Source: Streptococcus suis (GTDB lineage Bacteria; Bacillota; Bacilli; Lactobacillales; Streptococcaceae). Taken from it: 64,000 nt of DNA. The notes under the pieces were generated by a model. It worked only from the letters and a program-made list of their open reading frames with translations. It was not told the DNA's origin and searched no databases. Position numbers and translations under genes: made by a program. Location of the stretch: NCBI RefSeq assembly GCF_002960445.1, contig NZ_POJD01000142.1, positions 62,001-126,000 of the forward strand, read 5' to 3'. Numbering within the stretch: position 1 is the stretch's first letter; the number at the start of each line of letters is the position of its first letter. Below, piece after piece: positions 10,344 to 18,441 of the stretch.

Positions 10344-10832
10344 ATGACTGTAGATATCGAAAAATACAAGCAACTAGCCCAGCAGAAACAGGGAGAACAT
10401 CGAAAATTTCTAGCCAACCTCAAGAAGAAAGCACCCAAAAATCTGGACAGAATTGTTCAAGATATCCATGCGGAAGTTTTTTCGGAAATTGACTGTACAG
10501 AGTGTGCCAATTGCTGCAAGACCTTGGGACCGCTTTTTACAGAAGCTGACATTACTCGAATCGCCAAGCATTTGCGTATGAAATTACCTGTTTTTGAGGA
10601 TATGTATTTGCGCGTGGATGAGGATGGCGATAAGGTTTTTCAATCCATGCCCTGTCCCTTCCTTGGAGGTGATAATCTCTGTAGCATCTATGATGCTCGT
10701 CCTAAGGCCTGCCGAGAATTTCCGCATACTGACCGGAAGAAGATATACCAAATCAACAATTTAACTATAAAGAATACCTTAATCTGCCCTGCTGCCTACC
10801 TTTTTGTTGAGAAATTGCGTGAGCGGATTTAA
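10344..10832 (+). CDS. YkgJ-family cysteine-cluster protein
   Basis: The 162-residue protein has the cysteine pattern of the zinc/iron-chelating YkgJ family. CTECANCCKTLGPLFTEADI lies in the first half, and CPFLGG, CSIYDARPKACREFP and a late CPAAY follow. The metal and function are not established for the family; a metal-site or modification role is only presumed. The ATG at 10344 follows AAGGAGAG, and an extended -10 (TGGTATAAT, about 10314-10322) lies just upstream. It is monocistronic, between maf and a convergent ABC-F gene. Confidence 0.85.
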   Translation: MTVDIEKYKQLAQQKQGEHRKFLANLKKKAPKNLDRIVQDIHAEVFSEIDCTECANCCKTLGPLFTEADITRIAKHLRMKLPVFEDMYLRVDEDGDKVFQSMPCPFLGGDNLCSIYDARPKACREFPHTDRKKIYQINNLTIKNTLICPAAYLFVEKLRERI

Positions 10833-10845
10833 TCAATATAAAAAG

Positions 10846-10945
10846 GGAGTGGGAAAGACATCCACGATGGCTCTGCCCTCAGCCGCAAAATAATGAAAAC
10901 GAACATAAAGCCCTCACTAGGTGTAACATCTTAGTGAAGGCTTTG
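10846..10945 (+). repeat. Repeat start fragment followed by a hairpin terminator
   Basis: GGGAGTGGGAAAGACATCC repeats the opening of the 9999 element, but the rest does not match. After it, AAAGCCCTCACTAG and CTTAGTGAAGGCTTT form a near-perfect stem (about 10908-10943) that probably ends ykgJ transcription. No gene is seen here. Confidence 0.55.
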
Positions 10946-10975
10946 TGGTTGACGAGTTAATGATAGAAGTGGCGC

Positions 10976-11034
10976 TGGACTTGATCCAAGCCTCTTTTTG
11001 TTAGCTAGATTTGGACTTGATCCAAGCCTTTTTC
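10976..11034 (-). repeat. Short direct duplication of the ABC-F gene's 3' end
   Basis: TGGACTTGATCCAAGCCT occurs twice, 36 bases apart. One copy encodes the last residues (GLDQVQ) of the ABC-F protein and the other lies just beyond its stop. It looks like a small tandem duplication at the gene end. Confidence 0.6.
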
Positions 11035-12534
11035 GCTTAATCTGTATATATTTTGGCAGACTTCCTTTAGAAAACGTCGGTCGTGTGATACGCATACTAG
11101 GCCACCTGGATAGTCGGCAAATAACTGACGTATATAAGGCTGAGAAGTAGGAGAGAAGTTGCGGCTTGGTTCATCTAATAAGAGAAAATTGGCTTGATTA
11201 AGAACCATTTTTAACAAGAGTAACTTGGCTTTTTGTCCCCCAGAAAGTTCACAGATCTTGTGATGAACTTCTTGTCGTGTAAACTGTAGGCTAGCTAGAT
11301 GGGTTAAGATAAGTTGTTCCTGTTCACGATTGCCATTTTCTAATAAAAAATCAAGTGGAGTTTTAGACTCATCAAGGATTTCTGAATAGTGCTGAGGCAT
11401 ATAACCTAAGTTTATATCTGTACGCTTCTTGAGTGCTTGATAGATAGTCTTTAGAAAGCTGGATTTACCAATTCCATTCGGGCCAATTATACCAATCTTA
11501 TCTTGCCCATTTATGTTGAAATGGATATTGCTAACTAATTGTCGTTCTTCAACATTCAATTGGAAGTTTTCTAAGTGAAGTACTTGCTTTCCAGCTGGTA
11601 ATGGTGAAATGTCTGAGAAGAAGAGGGAAATGGCATCTTCATGAAAAGGAACTTGTGTGAGATTTTCCTTCATTCTTTCATAGCGTTTTTCACGTGAGAG
11701 AACATTTTTCATTTTCTTAGCAATGAGCCGTCCCATAGTAGCATCATGCGTATTGAGCAAGGTATTGCGCACCTGTGATTTTTGTCGTAGGTGCTTATTC
11801 ATGGCTTTGTCAAATTCTTTTTGATCATTCCGAGCCTGTTGGACCTGCTTCTGATAAGCTTGTTGTCGCTTTTGTGCGTAGTCTTGATAGTCCAATTCTT
11901 CAACTTTGGTTTGAGCAAGTGTTTTCTTTTTAACCGACTCTAGGTGAATGATTTTTGTGGCTGTTTTACTGAGGAAGTCTTCATCGTGGGAAACAAATAG
12001 AATGGTTTTAGGGCTCGTGATGACATAGTTTTCAAGCCAAAGTAAGGTATCTAAATCCAAGTCATTGGACGGCTCATCCAGAAAAATAATATCAGATGGA
12101 GTTGCTAGAGATTTGATTAACTGAATTTTTAGTTTTTCACCACCTGACAGGCTTCCAATCAATTGCTGGCTGGAAAAACGTACGCTGTCAAACTGGAGCT
12201 GGTCAGCATAGAGGTAGAGTAGACCGTAATCAATATCACTGTCCATATCTCCAAAGAAGTAGTCGTTCAAGGTCAGCTTTGCTATTTCTAGTGGAAGACT
12301 TTGGGGAATATAGACTGGTGAGTGAAAATATCGGTGAATACTGCCTGATTGAAGCAGGTAGTTGGCGACAAGTGTTGAATCCATCAAGGTTAGTAATAGA
12401 CTGGATTTTCCATTTCCTTCTTCGCCGATGATGGCTATTTTATCGCCGAGGTTGACAATGAGGTTTAGGTCCTGAACCAAGGTTCTTAAATCTTTTTGAT
12501 GGTCGAGAGATAAATGTTGAGTGCTTAGTAGCAT
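11005..12534 (-). CDS. ABC-F family ATPase (ribosomal-protection type)
   Basis: The 509-residue protein has two ABC domains and no membrane segments. Domain 1 has Walker A GEEGNGKSSLL, signature LSGGEKLKIQL and Walker B FLDEPSNDLDL. Domain 2 has GPNGIGKSSFL, LSGGQKAKLLLLK and LLLDEPSRNFSPTS. A charged, helical linker of roughly 80 residues (about 210-300) joins them, as in ABC-F proteins that enter the ribosomal E site. Members with this short two-domain form (Lsa, Vga, Msr types) protect ribosomes from lincosamides, pleuromutilins, streptogramin A or macrolides. The upstream attenuator with a tiny leader peptide supports an antibiotic-response role. Resistance itself is inferred, and housekeeping ABC-F proteins look similar. 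Confidence 0.88.
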   Translation of the reverse strand: MLLSTQHLSLDHQKDLRTLVQDLNLIVNLGDKIAIIGEEGNGKSSLLLTLMDSTLVANYLLQSGSIHRYFHSPVYIPQSLPLEIAKLTLNDYFFGDMDSDIDYGLLYLYADQLQFDSVRFSSQQLIGSLSGGEKLKIQLIKSLATPSDIIFLDEPSNDLDLDTLLWLENYVITSPKTILFVSHDEDFLSKTATKIIHLESVKKKTLAQTKVEELDYQDYAQKRQQAYQKQVQQARNDQKEFDKAMNKHLRQKSQVRNTLLNTHDATMGRLIAKKMKNVLSREKRYERMKENLTQVPFHEDAISLFFSDISPLPAGKQVLHLENFQLNVEERQLVSNIHFNINGQDKIGIIGPNGIGKSSFLKTIYQALKKRTDINLGYMPQHYSEILDESKTPLDFLLENGNREQEQLILTHLASLQFTRQEVHHKICELSGGQKAKLLLLKMVLNQANFLLLDEPSRNFSPTSQPYIRQLFADYPGGLVCVSHDRRFLKEVCQNIYRLSEKGLDQVQI

Positions 12535-12556
12535 AAGGCCTCCTTTACAAGAAAAA

Positions 12557-12581
12557 ACACACTACCTATTTAGTAGTGTGT
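12557..12581 (-). terminator. Attenuator terminator in front of the ABC-F gene
   Basis: Read on the minus strand, a nine-base-pair stem (CACACTAC with GTAGTGTG plus one further A-T pair) and a seven-base loop are followed by a T run. This lies only about 25 bases before the ABC-F start codon. It would stop transcription before the gene unless the competing pairing with 12645-12656 forms. Confidence 0.8.
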
Positions 12582-12644
12582 CGAAATCTGCTCAAAAAGA
12601 CCCTATTCATGGAATAGAGAAACAGAAAAATGGACGCAAGAAAA

Positions 12645-12656
12645 CTACTAAATAAG
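12645..12656 (-). promoter_or_regulatory. Antiterminator arm complementary to the ABC-F terminator
   Basis: On the minus strand CTTATTTAGTAG contains ten bases (TATTTAGTAG) exactly complementary to CTACTAAATA, the left arm and loop of the terminator at 12557-12581. Its pairing would prevent the terminator. A nearby AAACTA, just after the leader stop, can pair with TAGTTT at the edge of this arm, which offers a third fold that a stalled ribosome could break. Confidence 0.7.
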
Positions 12657-12675
12657 CATAGAACTTAGTTTGAGT

Positions 12676-12693
12676 TTACTTCTTATTGTCCAT
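12676..12693 (-). CDS. Leader peptide MDNKK of the ABC-F attenuator
   Basis: A five-codon frame, ATG GAC AAT AAG AAG TAA, follows AGGGAG at proper spacing. It lies between a strong promoter and the terminator/antiterminator pair. Short leader frames of this kind sense ribosome-stalling antibiotics upstream of ABC-F and erm genes. Its translation is inferred from position and the ribosome-binding site. Confidence 0.65.
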   Translation of the reverse strand: MDNKK

Positions 12694-12724
12694 TTCTCCC
12701 TACCTCGCTTGCTATATTTGTTTT

Positions 12725-12753
12725 AGTATAGCATATCGATAAAAACTTGTCAA
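12725..12753 (-). promoter_or_regulatory. Promoter of the ABC-F leader
   Basis: On the minus strand TTGACA (12753-12748), a 17-base spacer and TATACT (12730-12725) form a near-consensus promoter. Transcripts would begin about 25 bases before the leader peptide start. Confidence 0.85.
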
Positions 12754-12911
12754 TATACTGTTTTTGTACGGAAATCTTGTCGAAGAATGAAGAAAAAATG
12801 AATTTTCTTTCATCAGGAGAGTAAACAAACGTATTTTTCGCTAGGCTTAGGTTATAATAAGAGAAGCTGTGTTTAGACAGGACTCTAAAGCAATAGCTAA
12901 AAAATAAGGAA

Positions 12912-14495
12912 ATGAAAAATGTTATGGATATTTTATTGAGTGTTTTTCCAATTGTTCTCTTGATATTTTTGATGATCAAGATGCGTTTGGCAGCCAGTTA
13001 TGCCTTGCCAGCGATTGCAGGCTTGGTTTATTTGATTTTGTTGGTGTATTTTAAGACGGATTTTGCCTTGTTAAATTCAGGCTTGGTCACAGGTTTTTGG
13101 GCTACCCTAACGCCGATAACAGTGATTATGGGAGCAGTGCTATTTAATAACTTTCAACGAAAAACAGGAAACCAAGCTATCATCAACAGATGGATGTCTA
13201 GTTTGACACCCAATCCTGTTGCTCAGATGATGATTATCGGTTATGCCTTCGCCTTCATGATTGAAGGGGCATCTGGTTTTGGAACTCCCGCAGCAATTGC
13301 AGCCCCCATCTTAATTGCTTTGGGATTTGAACCCATCAAGGTTGTGCTAGCAGTATTGATTTTTAATTCGATTCCTGTATCTTTTGGTGCTGTCGGAACG
13401 CCGACTTGGTTTGGATTTGGTTCTTTAGGTTTGACCAGTCAGCAGATTGGAGAGCTAGGCTTAAAGGCAGCTCTAATTCATTTAACCGCAGGCTTGCTCA
13501 TTCCCTTGATTGCCCTTCGTTATGTCTTTTCTTGGTCACAAATCAAGGCCAATCTGCTCTATATTTATTTGACAGTCTTTGCTTGCGCCTTGCCCATGAC
13601 CCTTTTGGCCACTATCAACTATGAATTCCCATCTCTTTTGGGAGGAGCGATCGGTTTTCTTATTTCAATCTGGTTAGCCAAAAAACAGATTGGCTTGAAT
13701 TCGGTCGAAAACAAGAAAAATTTTGTGGAACAAGTAACAGCTAAAGAACTCTTTATGGCTACTCTTCCCTTGATTTGCTTGGTTTTGATACTGGTGATAA
13801 CCCGTGTTCCTCAGCTAGGGATTAAAGGCCTGATGAGAACGGATGCCCTGCTTTTAAGTACAGATATTGGCTTTGCTAAGCTAGAAATTACAAAGGCTCT
13901 GAAATTCACATTAGCCAATGTATTTGGTACTAGCTCGACAGAATCTTATGAATTGCTTTACGCACCAGCATTCATTCCTTTCTTCCTCATTGTGTTGACC
14001 CTATCGAGCCTCTATCCGAGTATGAAAGGTCAAGTCTGGAAGATGATTGGGCAAACCGCCAAACAAGTGTCGGAACCCTTCTTTGCCCTTCTAGGTGGTG
14101 TGACCATGGTAAAATTCATGCTACTTAATGGTGATCAGTCTATGGTATCCATTATCGGGATGTCCTTGGCAGCAGCAACTGGTCCATATTGGGGTCTCTT
14201 CGCTTCCTATCTAGGTGCCATTGGAGCCTTCTTCTCGGGTTCTGCGACAATTTCCAATCTCATTTTTGGAGGTGTTCAACAATCCATCGCCACGCAAACG
14301 GGTCTGAATATGACTAGCATTTTGGCTATGCAGTCTGTTGGAGGAGCAATGGGGAATATGACCTGTGTCAACAATATCATTGCGGCCTCATCCGTTTCCG
14401 GAGTGCGTCGTCAAGAAGGATTTATCATGCAGAAAACTGCCGTGCCTATGTTTATCTACGGAATCATTACGGCTTTAGTTGGATTGTTTTTATAA
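12912..14495 (+). CDS. lctP: L-lactate permease (LctP/LldP family)
   Basis: This 527-residue integral membrane protein has about a dozen hydrophobic helices and the LctP family segments FMIEGASGFGTPAAIAAPIL, TPTWFGFGSLGL and GSATISNLIFGG. It imports or exports lactate (or glycolate) with protons. The ATG at 12912 begins the longest frame, but AAGGA ends only one base before it. The in-frame ATG at 12924 (MDILLSVFPIVL) is a plausible alternative start. A TATAAT at 12853-12858 may be its -10. It is monocistronic and diverges from the ABC-F leader. Confidence 0.92.
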   Translation: MKNVMDILLSVFPIVLLIFLMIKMRLAASYALPAIAGLVYLILLVYFKTDFALLNSGLVTGFWATLTPITVIMGAVLFNNFQRKTGNQAIINRWMSSLTPNPVAQMMIIGYAFAFMIEGASGFGTPAAIAAPILIALGFEPIKVVLAVLIFNSIPVSFGAVGTPTWFGFGSLGLTSQQIGELGLKAALIHLTAGLLIPLIALRYVFSWSQIKANLLYIYLTVFACALPMTLLATINYEFPSLLGGAIGFLISIWLAKKQIGLNSVENKKNFVEQVTAKELFMATLPLICLVLILVITRVPQLGIKGLMRTDALLLSTDIGFAKLEITKALKFTLANVFGTSSTESYELLYAPAFIPFFLIVLTLSSLYPSMKGQVWKMIGQTAKQVSEPFFALLGGVTMVKFMLLNGDQSMVSIIGMSLAAATGPYWGLFASYLGAIGAFFSGSATISNLIFGGVQQSIATQTGLNMTSILAMQSVGGAMGNMTCVNNIIAASSVSGVRRQEGFIMQKTAVPMFIYGIITALVGLFL

Positions 14496-14498
14496 AAC

Positions 14499-14637
14499 AG
14501 GGAGCGGGAAAGAACTCGACTGGTCAAAAAAAGAGTTCGTCTTCCCGCCCCCGCACAGTTGATTAGGTCAGATTTGGAGTGTAAAACACGAACAAATCTG
14601 CCAATCAACCACTGCGTTGAGATGTTTACACGAACCC
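14499..14637 (+). repeat. Dispersed intergenic repeat, short copy
   Basis: It opens GGGAGCGGGAAAGAACTCGA and ends with the same hairpin block as the 9999 copy (AGATTTGGAGTG, ACACGAACAAATCT, CCAATCAACCACTGCG). About 100 bases found inside the long copy are missing. AAAGAACTC and GAGTTCGTC arms plus CGGGAAAG and CTTCCCG can fold the first half. It lies right behind lctP, outside the coding region. Confidence 0.8.
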
Positions 14638-14647
14638 TGAGAAGCGA

Positions 14648-14673
14648 GGTTGGGCTTGAGCCCAGCCTTTTTG
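14648..14673 (+). terminator. Terminator after lctP and its repeat
   Basis: GGTTGGGC and GCCCAGCC flank a TTGA loop and are followed by TTTTT. Confidence 0.75.
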
Positions 14674-14769
14674 ATGTTTGCCTTACTAGATGAATAGAAA
14701 TGGCTATTCTCATCTATTCAGATTTGTGATAAAATTGACCTACCGAGATGAACTAGTAAGGAGATATTC

Positions 14770-15261
14770 ATGGCGATCGAAGGAGTAGAGCAGGCGGCAG
14801 TATTAGAAATTGACAATCAGATTCGGCTTCGTAGATATGATGGAATTCATGATTTTGCTTTGATATGGCATCAAGATTTGGAATTGGTCTGGCTGATTGA
14901 TGGTGATCAAGAACGTTATAGTCTTGACTTGCTCGATCGTATGTATGATTATTTGTCTAAAAATGGCGAATGTTACTTTATTGAAATTTTTGAAGACGAT
15001 CAGTTTATCCCAATTGGTGATGTGACGCTGTTTGCAGATGATTTTGCCATTGCCATTGGAGATAAGCGGTATTGGAAAAAGGGAATAGGAACCAAGGTAT
15101 TGCAGCGAATGATTGATCGAGCAAGGGAGCTGGGCTTTGTGGAAATACTTGTCGAAGAAATATATGACTGGAATACGGGCTCCCGTAAACTATTTGAGAA
15201 ATGTGGCTTTGAAGCTGTTGAAAAGACAAAGAAAGGTTGGTCCTATAAAAAGAATTTATAA
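14770..15261 (+). CDS. GNAT-family N-acetyltransferase
   Basis: The 163-residue protein has the GNAT fold. A beta-strand core (FIPIGDVTLFADDFAIAIGD) precedes the acetyl-CoA loop YWKKGIGTKVLQRMIDRA near residues 98-115. The C-terminal strand NTGSRKLFEKCGFEAVE fits the RimJ/RimL-like group. The substrate is unknown. AAGGAG at 14757-14762 sets the start. It stands alone, with a terminator before it and a shared terminator after it. Confidence 0.85.
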   Translation: MAIEGVEQAAVLEIDNQIRLRRYDGIHDFALIWHQDLELVWLIDGDQERYSLDLLDRMYDYLSKNGECYFIEIFEDDQFIPIGDVTLFADDFAIAIGDKRYWKKGIGTKVLQRMIDRARELGFVEILVEEIYDWNTGSRKLFEKCGFEAVEKTKKGWSYKKNL

Positions 15262-15276
15262 ATCATTGTGAGATGC

Positions 15277-15310
15277 AAAAAAAGCCTTGACTGTTAGTCA
15301 AAGGCTTTTC
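15277..15310. terminator. Bidirectional terminator between the acetyltransferase and glnQ
   Basis: AAAAGCCTTTGAC and its complement form a perfect stem with A and T runs on either side, placed between convergent genes. It can serve both strands. Confidence 0.85.
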
Positions 15311-15317
15311 GTTTAGC

Positions 15318-16058
15318 TTACACATTCAAGACCTTATCTAGGAAGTCTTTCAAACGTGGGTGTTGTGGGTTGTCAAAGATTTGTTCTGGAGTACCATCTT
15401 CAAGGAATTCACCGCCATCTGTAAAGATAACGCGGTTAGCAACCTTGCGGGCGAAGCCCATCTCGTGAGTAACGATCAACATGGTCATACCTTGTTCTGC
15501 CAAGTCCTTCATAACATTTAGTACATCACCAACCATCTCAGGGTCAAGGGCAGAAGTAGGTTCATCAAAGAGCATGATGTCTGGGTTCATAGCCAAGGCA
15601 CGAGCGATAGCAACACGTTGTTTTTGACCACCAGATAGGCTATCAGGCATGGCGTCACGCTTGTCTGCCAAACCAACTTTTTCCAACAATTCCATACCAA
15701 CTTTTTCAGCTTCTGCCTTATCCATCAACTTGTGTTCGATAGGAGCAAAAGTGATATTATCAAGGACAGTCATGTGTGGGAAGAGGTTGAAGTGCTGGAA
15801 TACCATGCCGACATTGGCACGGAAGGCATCAACATCTGTCTTAGGATCTGTCAAATCATATCCGTCCACTGTCACTTGACCACTTGTGATGGTTTCAAGC
15901 AAGTTCATGGTACGAAGAAAGGTTGATTTACCTGAACCAGAAGGACCGATGATACAAACAACATCGCCTTCATAGAACTTAGCAGTAATACCTTTCAATA
16001 CTTCGTTTTTTCCATAATACTTGTGCAAGTCATGGACGTTAATTTTCAATTGAGCCAT
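15318..16058 (-). CDS. glnQ: Glutamine-type amino acid ABC transporter, ATPase
   Basis: This 246-residue ATPase powers the import system encoded by the overlapping upstream gene. It has Walker [13 protein letters not shown], the Q loop [14 protein letters not shown], signature [17 protein letters not shown], Walker [15 protein letters not shown] and the switch histidine in IVTHEMG. The motifs and length match polar amino acid ATPases (GlnQ/HisP). The start codon overlaps the stop of the permease gene by one base (TAATG), so translation is probably coupled. Confidence 0.93.
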   Translation of the reverse strand: MAQLKINVHDLHKYYGKNEVLKGITAKFYEGDVVCIIGPSGSGKSTFLRTMNLLETITSGQVTVDGYDLTDPKTDVDAFRANVGMVFQHFNLFPHMTVLDNITFAPIEHKLMDKAEAEKVGMELLEKVGLADKRDAMPDSLSGGQKQRVAIARALAMNPDIMLFDEPTSALDPEMVGDVLNVMKDLAEQGMTMLIVTHEMGFARKVANRVIFTDGGEFLEDGTPEQIFDNPQHPRLKDFLDKVLNV

Positions 16059-18256
16059 TATTTGCCTCCTTTTTCAAGATTACGAGCCAAGCGCGTCAAG
16101 AGAGTGATAACTACCAAGTAGATAATGGCAAGGATTGCGTACATACGGAAGGACTGATAGTTACGAGCGATAATGATTTTACCTGCTTGGAAGAGCTCCA
16201 CCAAACCAATCGCAGAGATGATAGTTGTATCTTTCAAAGTGATAACGAATTGGTTAATGAAGTTTGGCAACATGATTTTACCAGCCTGTGGCAAGATAAT
16301 CTTACGCATGGTTGTTCCGTAGGAAATACCCAAACTGCGTGAGGCTTCCATTTGACCAGCAGGAACGGCTTGAATACCACCGCGAACAATCTCAGCGATA
16401 TAAGCACCAGAGTTGAGGGACAGGGCAATGGTACCAGCAACGAAGTCGTTGATTGGAGATTGCTGACCTGTGATAGATTCGATTAAGTTAGGAATACCCC
16501 AGAAGATGAAGGCAGCTACAATCATCAAAGGAATACCACGAACCACATCAACAAACACAGATGCAGTAACACGGAGGGCTTTGATTGGACTAACCGCGAA
16601 CATACCGAAGATAATACCAATAACAATAGCGATTGCAAATGAAAGAAGTGCAAGACCGATTGTGATACCAAGACCAGAGAGTAACTGACCGTAGTTGTTT
16701 TTCAAAAGACCTGCAATGGTTGTTTCATCAACAGTAGATGTAGTAGAGCTTGTTTCCTCAGTAGAATTGAAGTACTTGTTCAAAATTTCATCGTACTTAC
16801 CAGATTGGACAAGAGCAGCCATACCGTTGTTGAACATTTCAATCAACTCTGGGTTTGTACCTTTTTTAACAGCGAAACCGTACTCACCAGATTTTTCGCC
16901 AGGGATTGGAGTTGCAAAGTCGCGACCTTGTTGGATAGCGTAAAGAAGCACAGCTTCGTCATCCATGAGGGCATCAATAGAACCTGAATTCAAGCTGTCA
17001 TACATGCCAGAAGCTTCATCGAAAGGTTTAAGAGTATACCCGTACTTGTCTTTGTTACTTTCTAAGAAAGTATAAGAAGCTGTACCGTTTTTAGCACCGA
17101 CAGTTTTGCCTTTCAAGCCTTCGTAGGAAGTAATATCGCTACCATTTTTAACAGCAAGAAGAATATTTGATGAATAATAGGCATCTGAGAAATCAAAAAT
17201 CTCTTTACGAGCGTCTGTGATAGACATACCAGCGATAACCGCATCAGCTTGTCCAGCTTGTACAGCGTTCAAGGCTGCATCAAAGCCAGGGTTTTGGATG
17301 GTAATGGTAAAGCCTTGGTTTTCTGCAATTGCCTTAATCAATTCCATGTCGATACCGACATATTTACCAGTTTCATCTTGGTATTCAAATGGGGCAAATG
17401 AGGAATCCGATACAATAGTGTAGCTTGCTTTTACAGGTGTTGCTTTTGCAGTAGCACTACCAGTCAAGCTAAGGCGTGAAGAGTAGTCAGTTGTTTCAGC
17501 AGAAGCAGTTGTTGTTCCAAACCACTTGTTCATGATTGTTTCATATGTGCCATCTTCTTTCATGGCTGCAAGTGCCTTGTTAAAATCTTCTACAAGGTAC
17601 TCATATTGGCTGCCTTTTTTAACAGAGAAACCAAAGGAACCAATGGCTTCACCAGCGATGTCGATGCTGAGGTCTTGACCTTGTTGGATAGCATATTGGA
17701 TAACTGCTTCATCGTCCATAACTGCATCAACAGCACCAGCTGAAAGGCTGTTGTACATCAAATCGCCTGTATCAAAGGTTTTAAGAGTATAGCCGTACTT
17801 TTCCTTGTTTTCCTCCAGAAAGGCTTGGGCAGCGGTACCGTTTTTTACACCGACAGTTTTACCTTTGAGGTCTTCGTATTTAGAAATCGTGTTTGACTTG
17901 GTTGTAGCAATAACGATTTTTGTATCGAAGTAGGGATCTGAGAAAGTAAAGACTTTCTTGCGAGCCTCTGTAATGGTTGTACCTGCCATAAGGGCATCGG
18001 CAGAACCGGCTTGAACAGCGTTAACGGCAGCATCGAAGCCTGGGAAAGATTGGTTAACTTTCCAGCCAGAGCGCTTGATAACTTCGTTGATGATATCAAC
18101 ATCTAATCCTTTGTAAACTTGGTCTGAGTCTTTAAACTCGAATGGTGCGTAGGCATTATCGAAGACAATATCAATGGTATCGTCAGCCTTAACACTGGTA
18201 AAAATAAAGAATACTGGCAGTATGCTTGCCAATAACATGAATAGTTTTTTCTTCAT
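16058..18256 (-). CDS. glnP: Fused substrate-binding/permease protein of a glutamine-type ABC importer
   Basis: The 732-residue protein has a signal peptide ([20 protein letters not shown]), two tandem solute-binding domains (beginning [15 protein letters not shown] and [15 protein letters not shown]), and a C-terminal permease with the EAA-type loop [20 protein letters not shown]. This double-SBD architecture matches lactococcal GlnP, which imports glutamine, glutamate or asparagine. The two binding domains resemble each other closely, suggesting an internal duplication. The ATG at 18256 has AGGAGT six bases upstream; another ATG at 18262 touches that site and is rejected. A strong extended -10 promoter lies at 18290-18318. 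glnQ overlaps its end. Confidence 0.93.
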   Translation of the reverse strand: MKKKLFMLLASILPVFFIFTSVKADDTIDIVFDNAYAPFEFKDSDQVYKGLDVDIINEVIKRSGWKVNQSFPGFDAAVNAVQAGSADALMAGTTITEARKKVFTFSDPYFDTKIVIATTKSNTISKYEDLKGKTVGVKNGTAAQAFLEENKEKYGYTLKTFDTGDLMYNSLSAGAVDAVMDDEAVIQYAIQQGQDLSIDIAGEAIGSFGFSVKKGSQYEYLVEDFNKALAAMKEDGTYETIMNKWFGTTTASAETTDYSSRLSLTGSATAKATPVKASYTIVSDSSFAPFEYQDETGKYVGIDMELIKAIAENQGFTITIQNPGFDAALNAVQAGQADAVIAGMSITDARKEIFDFSDAYYSSNILLAVKNGSDITSYEGLKGKTVGAKNGTASYTFLESNKDKYGYTLKPFDEASGMYDSLNSGSIDALMDDEAVLLYAIQQGRDFATPIPGEKSGEYGFAVKKGTNPELIEMFNNGMAALVQSGKYDEILNKYFNSTEETSSTTSTVDETTIAGLLKNNYGQLLSGLGITIGLALLSFAIAIVIGIIFGMFAVSPIKALRVTASVFVDVVRGIPLMIVAAFIFWGIPNLIESITGQQSPINDFVAGTIALSLNSGAYIAEIVRGGIQAVPAGQMEASRSLGISYGTTMRKIILPQAGKIMLPNFINQFVITLKDTTIISAIGLVELFQAGKIIIARNYQSFRMYAILAIIYLVVITLLTRLARNLEKGGK

Positions 18257-18289
18257 TTTCATACTCCTTCTATATAAAATAACTTTGCT

Positions 18290-18318
18290 AGTATACCATA
18301 TTCTGAAAATTTTTGCAA
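18290..18318 (-). promoter_or_regulatory. Promoter of the glutamine importer operon
   Basis: On the minus strand TTGCAA, a 17-base spacer and TATACT form a good promoter with an extended -10 (TGGTATACT). It lies about 35 bases before the start codon. Confidence 0.75.
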
Positions 18319-18426
18319 AATCTATCAATTCCTTATGTTAGAAAATATAACATTCCAAGTCATTAAATTGTGAGAAAATTTAATGTTTTTTTGAGAAGAT
18401 GTCTAGTGTTCCATTGATTAAACTTG

Positions 18427-18435
18427 TGTTACAAT
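18427..18435 (+). promoter_or_regulatory. Extended -10 promoter of uvrC, six bases from the ATG
   Basis: TGTTACAAT (TGnTACAAT) is followed by AGTTTT and the ATG at 18442. No ribosome-binding site lies between. Transcription should start at or next to the A of the ATG, which points to a leaderless message. Confidence 0.55.
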
Positions 18436-18441
18436 AGTTTT

